Positions 35,801 to 48,058 of a stretch of DNA of 64,000 bases are shown here, in pieces. A model generated the notes under the pieces. The model did not search any database. It saw nothing but the letters and a program-made list of their open reading frames with translations, and was not told where the DNA came from. Origin of the DNA: Ilex aquifolium (Eukaryota; Streptophyta; Magnoliopsida; Aquifoliales; Aquifoliaceae); NCBI GenBank assembly GCA_951799425.1, contig OX637392.1, positions 53,148,093 to 53,212,092 on the forward strand. Direction: 5' to 3'. Each line of letters opens with the position of its first letter. The first letter of the stretch is position 1. Made by a program: the position numbers and the translations under genes.

Positions 35801-38800
35801 TTCATGGGTGCTTTGGCTCTTATTTATAATATCGAGCTGACTGAGCTTCTATATAATGCAGCCCTAGTGACTGGACCTATGTAGAAGCAGAGTTGAAGAG
35901 GCGTCTAGGAAGAAACTTTTTAATCTACGGTATGGACATCTAAGAAAATTGTCATACTTCCATGTTCATATTAGTTATTTGTGAAGTTATAATGGCCTTT
36001 TATTTTTCTAAAAATGATATTGTTCTACTAAGGATAAAACAGGGAGGATGATATAGTATTCTTTATTGTGTTATCAAATAGGGGTTTAACTTGTTTATTT
36101 TTCACAGCAAGTTCATGTAACACGTACACTAAAACATTCACTGGGGTTGATGGAGCTGGAAAACGATTAGCAGATGAAGTAAGTATTCAAATATATCTTT
36201 TATGTAATGGCATGTCTTTATGTACACCTTCAATTAATGTGTAGATTAGAGGCCAGTGTGTGGTACAGTGGCAAAAGGTTATGCTGTCAAGCATGAATGG
36301 TTGGTTGGCCTGAAGGCAGTCACATGGAGTGAATAAGCCTGAAGTTATGTCTATAGTCACATGGAGTGAATAAGCCTGAAGTTATGTCTGTACTCGGTTT
36401 ACCGTCCCAGTACCCCATCTTCACTATATAATTGCCTTTTTCCTTCTCTTTTCCCATTTTTTTGGTACTTTAAATACTTTAACTTGTGGCTGTGGTAGGA
36501 AGTTACTTGAGCCTTTTATATTTTGTTAACTTCTGTTATGAACAGGTCATGCAACTTGTTAAAAAGACTGGGAGCCTCAAAAGGATATCCTTTTTATCCC
36601 ATTCTCTTGGTGGATTGTTTGCCAGATATGCAGTTGCTGTTCTTTACACTCCAAATGCCTCAAGTAGTAATCCGTTCGATGATCTAGCTACTTCTGCAAA
36701 TGCAATCTCTAAAACAACATGCTCTTTTAGTCGAGGTATGATTGCTGGTCTGGAGCCGATCAATTTTATTACCTTGGCGACACCACATTTAGGAGTGAGA
36801 GGGAAGAAGCAGGTTTGTCCTTGTGGGAATAGCTTGTGCTGATTTCATTACCATATGATTGTTATTTAATGTTGACACTCTTCTTGGGTTTCACTTATAC
36901 ATCTTTTCTCGAAAATTTCTACAAGTTACACATTTGTAACATTCATGTGTTTTATCCTCTTAATAAAAAAATTTAAGTTTCTTCATACTTGGATGCTTCT
37001 GATGAAAAAAGAAAACTAAGTTAACATTTTTTCACTGGTTGTCATTTTGTCCAATTGTTTGGTCCTAGTGTTATATTTCTTCAAGAATAGCCAGCTAATC
37101 CCTTGTGAATTCCGTTTGTATTGGTAAATAGTTGTTTGACCCAGGTGAAGTCACCTAGTTGTTTAATCATACGTTTGTATGTTAGTTCATGAAAACCTTA
37201 CACCCGATATTGGATCCTTGTGACAATTGGGAGTCTTCAGTGGATTTAATTGGCCCAGGGTCTTTGATATAAATAACTTGTGCAATTGTCCTTGGTGTAC
37301 AATTCATGGCATCAGTTTTGTAGTACCTTTCATACAAGCCAAATTTTTTCTCTTGCTTATGATTGTTGAAGCATAGATATGAAGTTTTGAAACTTTCTCC
37401 TGATTTTTGGGGAAAACGCACTTTAAGTTGACATGTAACTGCTATGGATTTAGAGTTGGTGTAATTCAAACAAGTCATAGTTGAAAGGTTTAAGTTGGTG
37501 TACAGGTCACGATGCATATTGCTAAACAAACTGGGAGAGAGAATGAGAGAAAGTGAAAGGAAGGAATTTTTTTGGACCTTGTGTAAACAATAATCCTTTC
37601 ACTAATTCATGAAACAGTAGGAAGCTGTAATCTAGGAGATGTGGATGTTCCTACTTGGGTTTATTTTTCCTGTGGACACATGAACAGGCATGCATAGGAC
37701 AGTATTGTTTAATCTGTAGTTGCGTGGCATTTTGGGTTTCGAAGTTTGTTTGTTGGGACATGGTGCACTTATTTAGCTGCTAATGCACTGAATATGGTTA
37801 TTCATTGAAGCAAAATCTTCCCTTGCTCTGAGTTAGCAGAAAGGTCCACCCAATTGTCAAACGCTTGTTGATAGCAACACCGAGATACCTACTGCATACT
37901 TCTTTCAAACCAATGCCTATAAGTTGATCCTCTGAGGCATCAGTCTCTTTATTCTGGCTACTTGAATTGTTGCAGTTTGCTTCTTTTTTTTTTTTTTGGC
38001 ATACAAAAACATGTGATATGTTGCCAATCTCATAGGGCTTTACCCTGAACTTACTTTAAGTGGGTTATCCATTGTTTATTAATTGCTTAATTACTGCCAA
38101 CAAAGTTTTGCGATCTGAACGTGGACTTAGGGTGAGTAGCAGAGCCTTTCTAGTTATCTTCGCCTATGTCTTTGCAGGTGAATGATACCTCTTGTATATA
38201 GGAGGGGGGAAATGGTTTGTGAACACTTTTGGTTGCTTATAACAGTAATCTTAACTGGAGCATTGGTCTTTTTAGCAATATTTGGTGAAAGGAGAGAGTA
38301 TTGTGAGGCAAAAGAATCTGTTTGCCGCCTGCACCCAAAAAATGAAAAGAGAATAAGAAAGCGAGCAAATTTAAATGGGTAAAGTTGGATTAAAAGAGGA
38401 AAGAATATGTCTCTATTTTTCCCATCCTCCAGAATCGGAATCGCATGTGACCTGATTGTGAGCATGTAATGGGCTATTCAAGTCATAGCCCTAGGCGCTA
38501 CGAGTTCCATATTAAAAAAAATGTGGGGAATGACGGGATGGTATAAACCATTTGCCTTTGTGTTGTGGAAATCCTTTCCAATGGGCTTGGCTTGGTTTGG
38601 TGCATGGTTCTGGATTCCCACATTGCTTGGTGTGAACATGTAATTGGCTATTTAAGTCTAGCTTTAGTCCTTCTCATTAAGGTTTCCCTTTCAAGGGAAA
38701 AGGTGAGATGCAACATTATTTGCCTATAACTGTTGCATCCTAAATTACTGTTGACCAATCAGTTTACGTTGAAAGCAGATTTTGATATTTTTGCCATGAT

Positions 38801-40904
38801 AACTAGGAAGTGCATCTCTATATATTACATTGCTGACAAGGATTCCAAATTGTGTAAAAACTGAGTTAAAGCTCATATGATTGTACATACAGTTAAATTT
38901 CATACTTGTACAATTTATTTCAACTAATTGAATAGTTTTCTGTAATTATGGCATTTGGATACATTATTAAGCAGCAACTTCATGAATACTTAATGTTTCG
39001 ATGAGACTACATCAATCGTTGGAGACTTACTATCATGATGTTAATGCTTCCACACTGCTGCTTATCGAAAAATATGTACACACACGCACATACACTCTCT
39101 TCCAAAATGAGTTTTAAGCATCTGTCTCTCATCTTTAGTACTGATCATCGCTTATGCTCATGCTTCTTCAGTTCCTTAGAGAGTATATATCTGCAATAAA
39201 GACTAATTCACAATTGCCAGTGATTATGATAGTGGAGGAACTGACCCTCAGACAGTTGATTTGTCCTTTTTGATTCAGCTTCCATTTCTTCTGGGAGTCC
39301 CCATTTTAGAGAAACTTGCTGCACCAATTGCTCCAATTTTTGTTGGTCGAACTGGTAGTCAGCTTTTTCTCACTGATGGTAAACCCGAGAAACCACCTCT
39401 TCTATTAAGAATGGCATCTGATTGTGAAGATGGAAAATTTATGTGAGTAGAGAGATATCTCTGACCATTCTTGAAGGTAACGCGTCTTTGCTTATCCGTT
39501 CTAAAAATACTTATTTGCTTCTGTCTTGCAGATCTGCCCTCGGTGCATTCAAATGTCGAATTATTTATGCAAATGTCTCATATGACCGTATCCTGCTGCA
39601 TATTCTCATTTAATAAGCATAAGTGGCCATCATGCTTGTTCTCTATCGTGTTTTTTTTCTCCCTTTTCTCAAGTTATTTGTCCTATATACTTAACACTAC
39701 CCAGATATGGTTGGTTGGCGCACATCCTCAATAAGAAGGGAGACAGAACTTGTTAAGGTGATTCACCTCTTTCATATCCTTAACTGCTTATCATTGTTCA
39801 TTCATCAAGTGTTTTAGATGTGAGCATCAGTTAGAGAATTAATGAGTAAGGACTAAATTAGGGCTTTTAGGTTTTCTCTACCTTATTAAACAACTTATTT
39901 GGTCCAGGTCTAAGGTTTTGAATTTATGGAGGGCGATTATTTAAGTTTCGATGTGGTACTTAATCCACTCCTCCAAGCATCTCGTTCTTCTAGTTGAACA
40001 GTTTTTGTTCTTATTTTCAGTTACTTTGAGAGGTAATCTGAATAGAGCCCATTGATTCTTTTAATTGTGGTGTGTCTTCATGTGTTTGTGTGTACTGCTG
40101 TATGTGTAAGGAAGGTAGTGAGTATTATTTTGGCTAGAAATTAAGAGTCATCCCGTGACCTCTTTGTCAGTGGGTATATACTTCAGGTTTAGGTAGAAGC
40201 TTAAATGTACAAGCTCATGCAACTACTAAACCTGTCGCGTATGGGGTATTCGAAAGCTCAATACAACAGTTTCTCTCATTGTATCCAATTAACTCCATGA
40301 TGTATGTATCAAATCTGGACTCGACTTTATGTTTCTTTACACACTTGAATTTGCAGCCCTCTCGGCGATCTTTGGATGGTTACAAACATGTTGTAGATGT
40401 GGAGTATCATCCACCAGTTTCAACTGAGGGTCCTCACTTCCCTCCAGAAGCAGCCAAAGCAAAGGAGGCAGCTCAAAATATGCCCAACACGGAGAATACA
40501 GTCGAGTATCATGAAATCATGGAAGGTACTGGAACTTGTTATCCGATGATGCTTTATTTGTTGTCCCTCAACAAACAGTAATGACAGACTTTGTTTGTCA
40601 ACAGAGGAAATGATACGAGGCTTACAATGGCTGGGATGGAAAAAAGTCGACGTTAGCTTCCACTCGGCGTTCTGGCCCTTCTTTGCCCATAACAACATTC
40701 ATGTATTGATTCCTGGAAAACTATCCATCTTTCTAATGTTTGTCTGACTCATTCGTGTTTCCAATGTGATTGTTGATTTTAACACAGGTGAAGAATGAAT
40801 GGTTTCATAATGCTGGAACTGGAGTGGTTGCTCATGTTGCAGACAGCATAAAGCAACAAGAAAAGCAACAGGAATGTTCCTCATACATTGCTGCTAGCTT
40901 GTAG
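32807..40904 (+). CDS. DUF676-type serine esterase/lipase, eleven exons
   Basis: Exons by eye: 32807-32981, 33819-33963, 35862-35929, 36108-36178, 36546-36812, 39279-39442, 39532-39587, 39705-39757, 40357-40525, 40605-40702 and 40788-40904. All are GT-AG and in frame, giving 460 residues. It belongs to the plant putative serine esterase group (At4g25770/At5g51180-like alpha/beta hydrolases); the substrate is unknown and a lipid or acyl ester is likely. The core starts HLLVLVHGILASPSDW (oxyanion-hole HG), then the nucleophile elbow FLSHSLGGLFARYAVA with Ser in SHSLGG, then ITLATPHLGVRGKKQ. The general Asp/His are not pinned by eye. The first 75 or so residues are Ser-rich and low in acidic residues (SSSSSSSCSSSPSCSS), like a plastid transit peptide; relatives usually start nearer the in-frame Met encoded in exon 2. 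Intron 2 contains a hAT-type element. Confidence 0.9.
34639..35387. mobile_element. Non-autonomous hAT-type element in esterase intron 2
   Basis: Perfect 8-bp TSD GCTGGTAG (34,631-34,638 and 35,388-35,395). TIRs: left CAAGGGCGAAGGCAGCCATG, right in reverse complement CAGGGGCGGAGCCAGAAAAT; both continue to AGGTGGGC/AGGGTGGGC. The 749-bp inside is AT-rich with no transposase. Confidence 0.85.
36322..36392 (+). repeat. Short tandem duplication in esterase intron 4
   Basis: A unit of about 35 bp, CACATGGAGTGAATAAGCC plus AAGTTATGTCT, occurs twice in a row. Confidence 0.8.
36813..39278 (+). other. Esterase intron 5 (2.5 kb)
   Basis: GT-AG intron, the longest of the gene. No internal gene or clear transposon was identified; a T run lies near 37,985. 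ORFs within it have no family resemblance. Confidence 0.6.
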
Positions 40905-41021
40905 CTATGAAGTATATACAAGCAAAGCCTTCAATTACTGCCCGGTGGCACACTGGCGTCTTCCATGGCCATGCAGCTAGGGAATTCTTGGGTGGGCGTG
41001 AAGGAAAAGAAAAATAGGGTA

Positions 41022-41045
41022 GGGGGGGGGGGGGGGGGGGGGGGG
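41022..41045 (+). repeat. 24-base poly-G run in probable 3' UTR
   Basis: Uninterrupted G following a GGGTGGG/AGGGTAGGG-type G-rich lead-in, so a G-quadruplex in the transcript is possible. Length may be affected by sequencing. Confidence 0.9.
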
Positions 41046-41672
41046 TTGTAACTGTGTAACTGACCAACGAAAACGTATACGAGAACTTTGAGAGATGTAC
41101 TACTTAATGGAGCATCATATGAAATGAAATTATGTTTCGTCATAAACTGTTTCCCTTTCCAATTCACTTGGAATCATGTAGAGCCAAATACAGAACATGT
41201 CAACTTCATGTCGTCGTGTTCGTGTTGCCCCCAATTTATTAGATGGGTTTAGCGAGTCAATCTAGTCATGAGGTTTAGCTCATACTCAGTAACATCCTAT
41301 CCATTTCATATCAGATTAATGTATCGTGTTCAGAATTGTCATAATTTTCGTCATACGCCCAATACATAAGAACTGACAGATGAAAGGCACATGTAAACAA
41401 AATTTGCAAAAAAAAAAAAAAAAGCCATAGAACACAAGAAAGAGGCTTCAAAGCAGACAAATGCTACACGATACACAGCCTAAGGTGATTCCCTGTTAGC
41501 AGAAACAAACTAGTCTATCTTCTCCTTGGAAATGCGGCATTTATCAGGAAAGGAATGACAATACGATGAGGCCTTCGATGAAAATAAGGATATTATCAAT
41601 TTTGGTGGTTAATACAAAGCTACTAGCCTTGGTTTCTGCATTGAATTTGTCTCATATTTGCACTCACTCAGG

Positions 41673-41680
41673 TATAAAAT
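41673..41680 (+). promoter_or_regulatory. TATA box of the DUF538 gene
   Basis: TATAAAAT lies 60 bp before the ATG, predicting a leader of about 35-40 nt that includes a short GAGAGAGAGAG. Confidence 0.7.
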
Positions 41681-41740
41681 AAAGCTCTACTAACCTCCAA
41701 CCATCAAGTAAACAACTAGAGAGAGAGAGTTCTATCAGCC

Positions 41741-42151
41741 ATGGCAGAGAAGGAAGGAGGAATTGTCAAGAAGGGTCACCAAGAGGGGACAAAAATGGCG
41801 GTCGCTCTTCTGGAAGAGTTCGGACTCCCATTGGGACTGCTCCCTCTCGCTGATGTGATCGAGGTCGGTTTTGTGAGGAGCACCGGCTACATGTGGATCC
41901 TGCAAAAGAAGAAAGTAGAACACAACTTCAAGATGATAAGCAAGCTTGTGAGTTATGACACTGAAATAACTGGTTATGTGGAGAAGAAACAGATCAAGAA
42001 GCTCAAAGGAGTTAAGGCCAAGGAGCTCGTGCTATGGCCTCCAGTCAACCAGATAACCATCGATGACCCACCCACCGGAAAGATTCAATTCAAGAGTCTT
42101 GCTGGAATCACCAAGACTTTTCCGGTTGAGGCATTTGCTGCTGGTCAGTAA
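41741..42151 (+). CDS. DUF538 family protein
   Basis: Single exon, 136 residues, the usual size for the cytosolic-type DUF538 proteins without a signal peptide. Family blocks are present: LLEEFGLPLGLLPLADVIEV at the start of the domain, then GYMWILQKKKVEH, LVSYDTEITGYVEKKQIKKL and the end block VEAFAAG. The fold is a small beta barrel related to lipocalin/BPI-like folds. Function is not established; several members respond to stress, and chlorophyll-hydrolysing activity has been proposed for some. The start is the first ATG (CCATGG context) after a clear TATA box. Confidence 0.93.
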   Translation: MAEKEGGIVKKGHQEGTKMAVALLEEFGLPLGLLPLADVIEVGFVRSTGYMWILQKKKVEHNFKMISKLVSYDTEITGYVEKKQIKKLKGVKAKELVLWPPVNQITIDDPPTGKIQFKSLAGITKTFPVEAFAAGQ

Positions 42152-45100
42152 TACAAGAAGCCTATATTAAGTAGTCCAGGGTCCACCAGGCATGACAAAG
42201 TGTCTATGTCAAAGTTGATCATTTCTATGTATTTTTGTCTTCCATATTTACATGTTCTTCTACTAAGTGCTTGTTATTATGGAGTTTCCAAAACTGTTGG
42301 GAAATAAAATGAACTTCAGTGATGCAAGACATCAGAGGTTTTAGTAAGCATAAAATTGATACAAGCAGTGCATATTGAATTACTGTGACAAAGAACATGA
42401 TGCATACCAAATGAGAAATTTCTTCTCCTTGAATCACAAACAAAGGAGAATCAATAACCGCAAAACAGACCAACAAAAGAAACACTCAAAAGGAGGCTTA
42501 TAAGGGGAGAATCAAATGCTGTCAATCCCTTCAAAAGCGCACACGCAAACGCACACAGTTCTCACGTCTATCAAAATTGAGGAGCTCTGTTTTACCTTCC
42601 AATGCAAGGGCTGCTACAATGGCAGAAGACACAAGCTTGGAACTTTTCAACTTTCTTTGGAAATGGGAAGGACAATAGGCTACTTGCTTCCCTGAGAGCA
42701 CCAAGAACTAATTCGACCTTGCAAGCATGTCAGGTACAAGTGATAAGTAAATTGTCTAGGTAAATCATGCTTTTGTCACATTCAAGAATAGAAATGTTAT
42801 CCTAATAATGAATTACAGACCAAAAACAATCAAGGCACATCCTCAAGGTTTGACCTACTCTTATGTGAGTGTGGTACATGGAAATCATTTGGTCAGTTAT
42901 TCCATATGTGGTGAACAATATCAATCTTGAGCAAAAAGGAAGTATAGATGTCTCAATCCTCTATGTAGCAAATTATTAGCATGAAATTCAGTAAGCATTA
43001 GATCAAATGTACTGGTGAAAACAGGTTCATAAAGATACCCCAAATATAAAGCAATCTCATGGAAGATAAACCACATTTTCATTCACATTTCAAAGTCCTG
43101 AATCCTGGGATTAGCCCTGATCACAAGAGGAAATCATACCTTCAAAAGAAACAAGGAAATCATACCTTCCAAAAGAAACGAGGAAATCATTTCTGTGACT
43201 ATCGAATTGACATCGCAATCCATAAATCAAATTACATCAGAAAGTGTAAGCACCTCTGCGAGTGCCAAAACTTTTTAATTATCAAGTTTCTTGTCAGCCA
43301 AAGCAATCTCTAAAACAAATAAAGTCAAAAAAAATGAAGTTTTTCCGTCATTTAGCAGTAGATATTGAACATGAAAACAGATTAGTCCTTCCAAACTACA
43401 AGAACAGAAACAATCTAAAAAGAGTATAGTAGAAAAGAGAGGCATGTGAGGAAAAAATGTCCCCTAGTGTTAATAGAATGGGAACGTATATTGTAAAACA
43501 CATTTACTATACTAGTTGATGCATATGTGCGTTGCACATGGATTGTTTTGGAAGTCAGTTTTTGGACTTTAGAAGGACTAATCACAACAATTTACCTCTA
43601 ATAAGGCTTAAACTAGGGATCAATATTTCAGAAGGGATTCAGAGAAAGTAAAAGCTAAAACATATATCATTTCTGACTTGTATCTGAGAATGAAAACTTG
43701 CACCTTGTTGAGAACTTGAACATTTGCATCATTTTCTTTTGACACAACACCCCATTGACAACATATATCTGTTAACATTGCATGTCTTCTGTCTTGTTAA
43801 ATACAGACTATCAAAACAGAGGCCCATCCTATTGATCAAAGATAGCTTTTCAATTTCTTAAGCTCCCATAAATTTTGGGAATTTTTGAATCATGCGGCTA
43901 ACTACAAGAAAAAAAGTTTCACTACCCAAAAAACTGCCTCGACAATGCAAAACTGACGTCCCCAAAAGTGTCAACTCTGACATTTCTCGCGACATTAAAA
44001 TTATTGATGCAGAACCATATTTGTGTCAGCAAGGTGCAGACACAAATAGTGAAAGTTATCTCTGATGTCCTTCAACTGTCACAAACGATATATTTTTAAG
44101 AAAAGAGAACATTTTGCATCAATGTTTTACCCTATACCCTATTCATGCATAAATGTCCAATTAATTTCACAAATTAACCTGATTTGTACAAAAATTATTC
44201 ATATACACAACAAAAGCCAATAAAAAATGACGGCTCAGTGCAGAAGACTCTCCCGCCACTGCAAAATTTGAGGAGGGCCAAATATAAAATATTCAATATC
44301 CATAAAAACATAACATCCGTATTTTTTTAGAAGCACAAAATATTTCAAACTACATGGTAAAAGTATGTATAAATGATCAAATGTCAAACATCTATTCTTC
44401 CAATGCAAGGTTTACTCTCTTCGTAAGCATCATCTACTCTCTACTTAGCACCTGCAAACATGCGAATTTTGATATTAATACTGCTCATTATAGAGCGACA
44501 CTAAATATATAGCTGCGTACAGAATCCAATTAAGATGCAATATACATCAACAGATGGACAAACAACACTTCATTCAACCACTTGTTCATCTATTAGTTCA
44601 TTTCGAAGAGGTCTTATCAAACAAGCATTATGAAATCACATAACTAACTAATTTGTCTAGCACTCAAATGAACAATGATCAAACAACTTCCAATAACAAG
44701 ATGTCAAGAAAATCCCAATAGTATCAAGCACCATCTATTTTTCATCTCTATAATATAAAGAGGGAATGGTAATAAAGATCTGTATGCACAAATGAAGGAA
44801 TGTGATCATATGGGTTAAGAACAAGCAATTGAAAGAAATCTGTGTGCAGAAATGAAGAAATGTGATCATATGGGTTAAGAGCAAGCAATTGAAAGAAATC
44901 TGTGAGTTGTACTAAATTTCCCCAACCACATAGGACAAAAGAAAAGAATGGTCCTGTGGAGAATAAGTTGCCCATGAAAGAATAATAATTGTCTTTTAGC
45001 CTTTCCTAACCCATTGATCAAGTATCATTTTTTTGTTCCCTTCTATTTATCCCAACTTAAGATTACTATCAGCAAATAAAAGCAACTATTTCTATAACAA

Positions 45101-46468
45101 CTAAGGCCAACAATACATGTCTAGTCATAAACCAATGGCTTCACCACATCATCAAAAACTAATTTCTACAAGACGTCGATCAATCCAGCGCTTCTTCTAT
45201 TTTCCCCTGCCTTTGGCTGGGCAGTGCGCTTAGTCTTTGGTCAGTACGGTAAGCCAAGAAGGCGAGTAGTTGTAGGTACGCTTGAGTGAGTGTGCCTGGT
45301 AGGAAGAGAAGGTCTGCTAGCGGTTCTGGTGGTGAGGGAGTAGGTTCGGGTTCCCTTCTTTCATTATAGTAGTAAAGAGTCAGATTTTTTACACAGATAG
45401 TAAGCCAAAGGCTAATATCCGAGGGTAAGCCTTTAGTGCGTAGGTGCGGAAGTGCGCAAAGCCGTAGTCCTTCTTGTTCTTAGGTGCGGTGCCCTCTGGT
45501 TCAAGATACTCAATGAAATAAAAACCAATACAAGCAAACTGTAAGAACATTACTTCTGATGAGTTGAACCAGAGTGCTGCGGCAATAAAACGCATGAACC
45601 AGCAACTACTAAAAGTGCCGTCTTCCACCCATAATCATACAACTTCGAAAGACAACACTACTGCATTTTACTTCCTTTTGAGCCAATTGCACATGTCAAA
45701 TTCAATTGAAACAATTCACTTGTTTGAATCTTTCTATTGGTAGCCACCAGGCCTTGACTAAAAACAACTGGCTCCATCGAACCTTTCTTTATTTTTCATT
45801 TTCATGTCTTGGCCATGATAAAGTGTCAAGTACTTGAAGAGTCGGTGCAGGCGAACGAAACACACGAATTGGGAATGTGACAGACCTTTTAGAAATTCTC
45901 ATAATGCACTGTCTTCTCCGCTCAATGTTTCAACCAATATAGTTTGTGAATCATTAATCAATTTTCGGGTTTGCTTGATTATATACATTTCTGAAAGCAA
46001 AGATATGTACAAACGCATAAATGCCAACATATCTTTACCTAAACTATTTTGATCAGCTATGAGGAACAATAGCAATGGCATTGGGTGGTTGCAATACGGC
46101 AGCAGAGCAACAATAGCATAGATTAAATTTTCCTAATAGATGGCTTTAGACTTACTGAAAATACAGAAACATATTTCATTGAAACCAAAAAAAAATCAAG
46201 ATGAAAGCCAAACATTTTCATTGTAGGAATGCTCACTGCATATTAGGCAGAGCAACCATTGTTATTTAAATTTAATTGAAGTTTTGAGGAATAGATGACA
46301 TTTAGAAGTAAGTATATAGATAATTATGCACATCCAATATTTTGTAACAAAAATACATAATCTTATGTCAAGTTACAAAGTGTCAAAATTCTTCTGTATA
46401 AGAGTTTAATCAAACATCTGCCAAAACCTCCAATGGTGCTCAACTCTTCCATGCTTGAAGCTTGTAAC
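42152..46468. other. Intergenic DNA between convergent DUF538 and PTF2 genes
   Basis: 4.3 kb without a supportable gene. 43,130-43,190 has a 27-bp AAGAAACRAGGAAATCAT-type unit repeated. 43,900-44,120 has CTACAAGAAAAAAAG and GTGTCAG-type subterminal words like a CACTA-element end, but no partner end. 44,778-44,897 holds two copies of a 60-bp unit. 45,180-45,640 is GC-richer and contains a 79-codon minus-strand ORF (45,389-45,628) of unknown origin. Confidence 0.45.
44778..44897. repeat. 60-bp tandem duplication
   Basis: Two near-identical 60-bp units, each containing AATGTGATCATATGGGTTAA and ending CAATTGAAAGAA. Confidence 0.9.
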
Positions 46469-48058
46469 TTATTCACAGCTCCCAGAGTCAAAGACATACA
46501 AGTCCAGTAAGGCATTATAATGTCCTTTCTCTATTTCCTCCTCCTTCACTTGATGAAGCAGCAGGGTTTCAATAATAAAATCTTCCCAATCAATTTCAAC
46601 TTGCATTTTTCTTTTCTTTTTCTTCCCAGCGTATGTGGATTCCAAATGGTCAAGTTCAAGCCCATAACACCCACCATTAGATGGACACATAACCTTCTCA
46701 ATGCGCAGCTTTGCAGCCTTGATCTTTTCTCTTCTCCTTTGATATGCTAAGCATCCACGATCAAATGAAGGTGGCGTGGCATTCAAACCTACATCTTTCT
46801 CCAAAATTTGCTTAAGAAAAAGCTTTTTGCTCAATTCTGATTTGCCTTTCCACCACTCTGTACACTCAAGGAAGTCATACCCTCTCCTCCTTTTCCTTCT
46901 ATTATCCTTACCATCTATTGTTGACTTAGCATTGGAAAACTCATTCAAGAACTTCGAATAAATCAAGGACAAGCATTCATGTGAAATCTTAAACTTCTCC
47001 ATATCATCAACACTCAATTGTGGAGAATGTTCTAACTCAAAATACTGAGAATCAATTTTTGTGCCATAGCCATCAATACGATATCCAGTTTCATTGCTCA
47101 AACAGTCACCAACCAACTCATCCAAATCAAACCCCCCATCCTCCAAAGCCTTCCTCTTATCACCACACTTAGCCATCGACTTCAACTCCATATACTGAAT
47201 CACAAATGGTGCATTCTTCACTACATTTTTAACAGTAATATCCTTCCCCCACGGCAACAATTTTGCAACTCTCACTAGCCTCTCCAAAAGCTCTTTATAC
47301 CTCAAACGACATGTAACAACTGCCACATGCAATTCCTTCGCCACGACCTCAATATTGACCTCAACTTGATTCAATTCCGCAACAAACACCAACACTGCCA
47401 CCACGACTGGCATTGGCCTTCTCCCAGTCGTCAAAAACCACTTAACCAAACAATTCATCAAAAATATCCCTTGCTTCACCATCCTTCCCGTTTTATCCTC
47501 CGAAACATCACTAAAACTCGGGCAAGTCCTAATTGCCCGTTCAAACGAATTCACAATATCAAACTCAGGCAATTTCAAATCTACAAAACTTACAACCCGA
47601 TCAATCATTCGACCTAATTCATAAATCTCACGTCCAATTACTGCCGAGATTTCTACAAGAGGTAACGTTTTATTGTCTTTCCTCATTACAACATAAGCAC
47701 AAGCACCTACAAGTATCGGAAACCAATTACCCGTCCCATACTCTCCCTCAGTAATGGTCTCTACAAGAACTTTGACCTCATTTGATTTTGGACCCGAAAT
47801 TCCTAATCTAAACATGAAATCCGCGATCAATTTTTGGGCTTCGTAGATTTTAGTCTCTTTATAATTATAGACACTGCCGGACCCTGCAGTGCCAGTGCGA
47901 ACATAAGTGCCGGCAGGGCCTGTTATGCCGCCGACATGAGCTTGGTAATTTTCGTATTCTTGAACACCCCCACACGACTCGCAGACCAAATTTCCGGTGA
48001 CTTCATCAGGGACTATAGTTCTCTCTCTGCAATATTTGCATGGGCGAGAACTCTCCAT
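46469..48058 (-). CDS. PTF2: Plant-specific TFIIB-related protein PTF2
   Basis: Intronless, 529 residues, close in length to Arabidopsis PTF2 (At4g35540), which is needed for pollen development and germination. The N-terminus has the TFIIB zinc ribbon, C7-X2-C10-X15-C26-X2-C29 (CKYC ... LVCESC). Two cyclin-like repeats follow: about residues 70-160 (AQKLIADFMFRLGISGPKSN ... GACAYVVMRKDNKTLPLVEI) and about 185-285 (MVKQGIFLMNCLVKWFLTTG, PMPVVVAVLVFVAEL). The C-terminal half is Lys/Glu-rich and plant-specific, with KRRRGYDFLECTEWWKG. It is expected to act in the nucleus with TBP at RNA polymerase promoters. The start ATG at 48,056-48,058 immediately precedes the zinc ribbon. It converges with the DUF538 gene 4.3 kb away. 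Confidence 0.88.
   Translation of the reverse strand: MESSRPCKYCRERTIVPDEVTGNLVCESCGGVQEYENYQAHVGGITGPAGTYVRTGTAGSGSVYNYKETKIYEAQKLIADFMFRLGISGPKSNEVKVLVETITEGEYGTGNWFPILVGACAYVVMRKDNKTLPLVEISAVIGREIYELGRMIDRVVSFVDLKLPEFDIVNSFERAIRTCPSFSDVSEDKTGRMVKQGIFLMNCLVKWFLTTGRRPMPVVVAVLVFVAELNQVEVNIEVVAKELHVAVVTCRLRYKELLERLVRVAKLLPWGKDITVKNVVKNAPFVIQYMELKSMAKCGDKRKALEDGGFDLDELVGDCLSNETGYRIDGYGTKIDSQYFELEHSPQLSVDDMEKFKISHECLSLIYSKFLNEFSNAKSTIDGKDNRRKRRRGYDFLECTEWWKGKSELSKKLFLKQILEKDVGLNATPPSFDRGCLAYQRRREKIKAAKLRIEKVMCPSNGGCYGLELDHLESTYAGKKKKRKMQVEIDWEDFIIETLLLHQVKEEEIEKGHYNALLDLYVFDSGSCE

Larger units (their letters stand above)
40905..41740. other. Esterase 3' flank and DUF538 promoter region
   Basis: Contains a 24-base poly-G run at 41,022-41,045 (about 120 bp after the esterase stop, probably within its 3' UTR), a poly-A run near 41,407-41,423 and the DUF538 TATA box. 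No further gene. Confidence 0.6.

Noticed and set aside
36590-36620. Loss of the esterase nucleophile because the elbow reads S-H-S-L-G-G rather than G-H-S-L-G-G
   Set aside because: The catalytic Ser and following Gly are present; small residues other than Gly are tolerated at the first position in this family.
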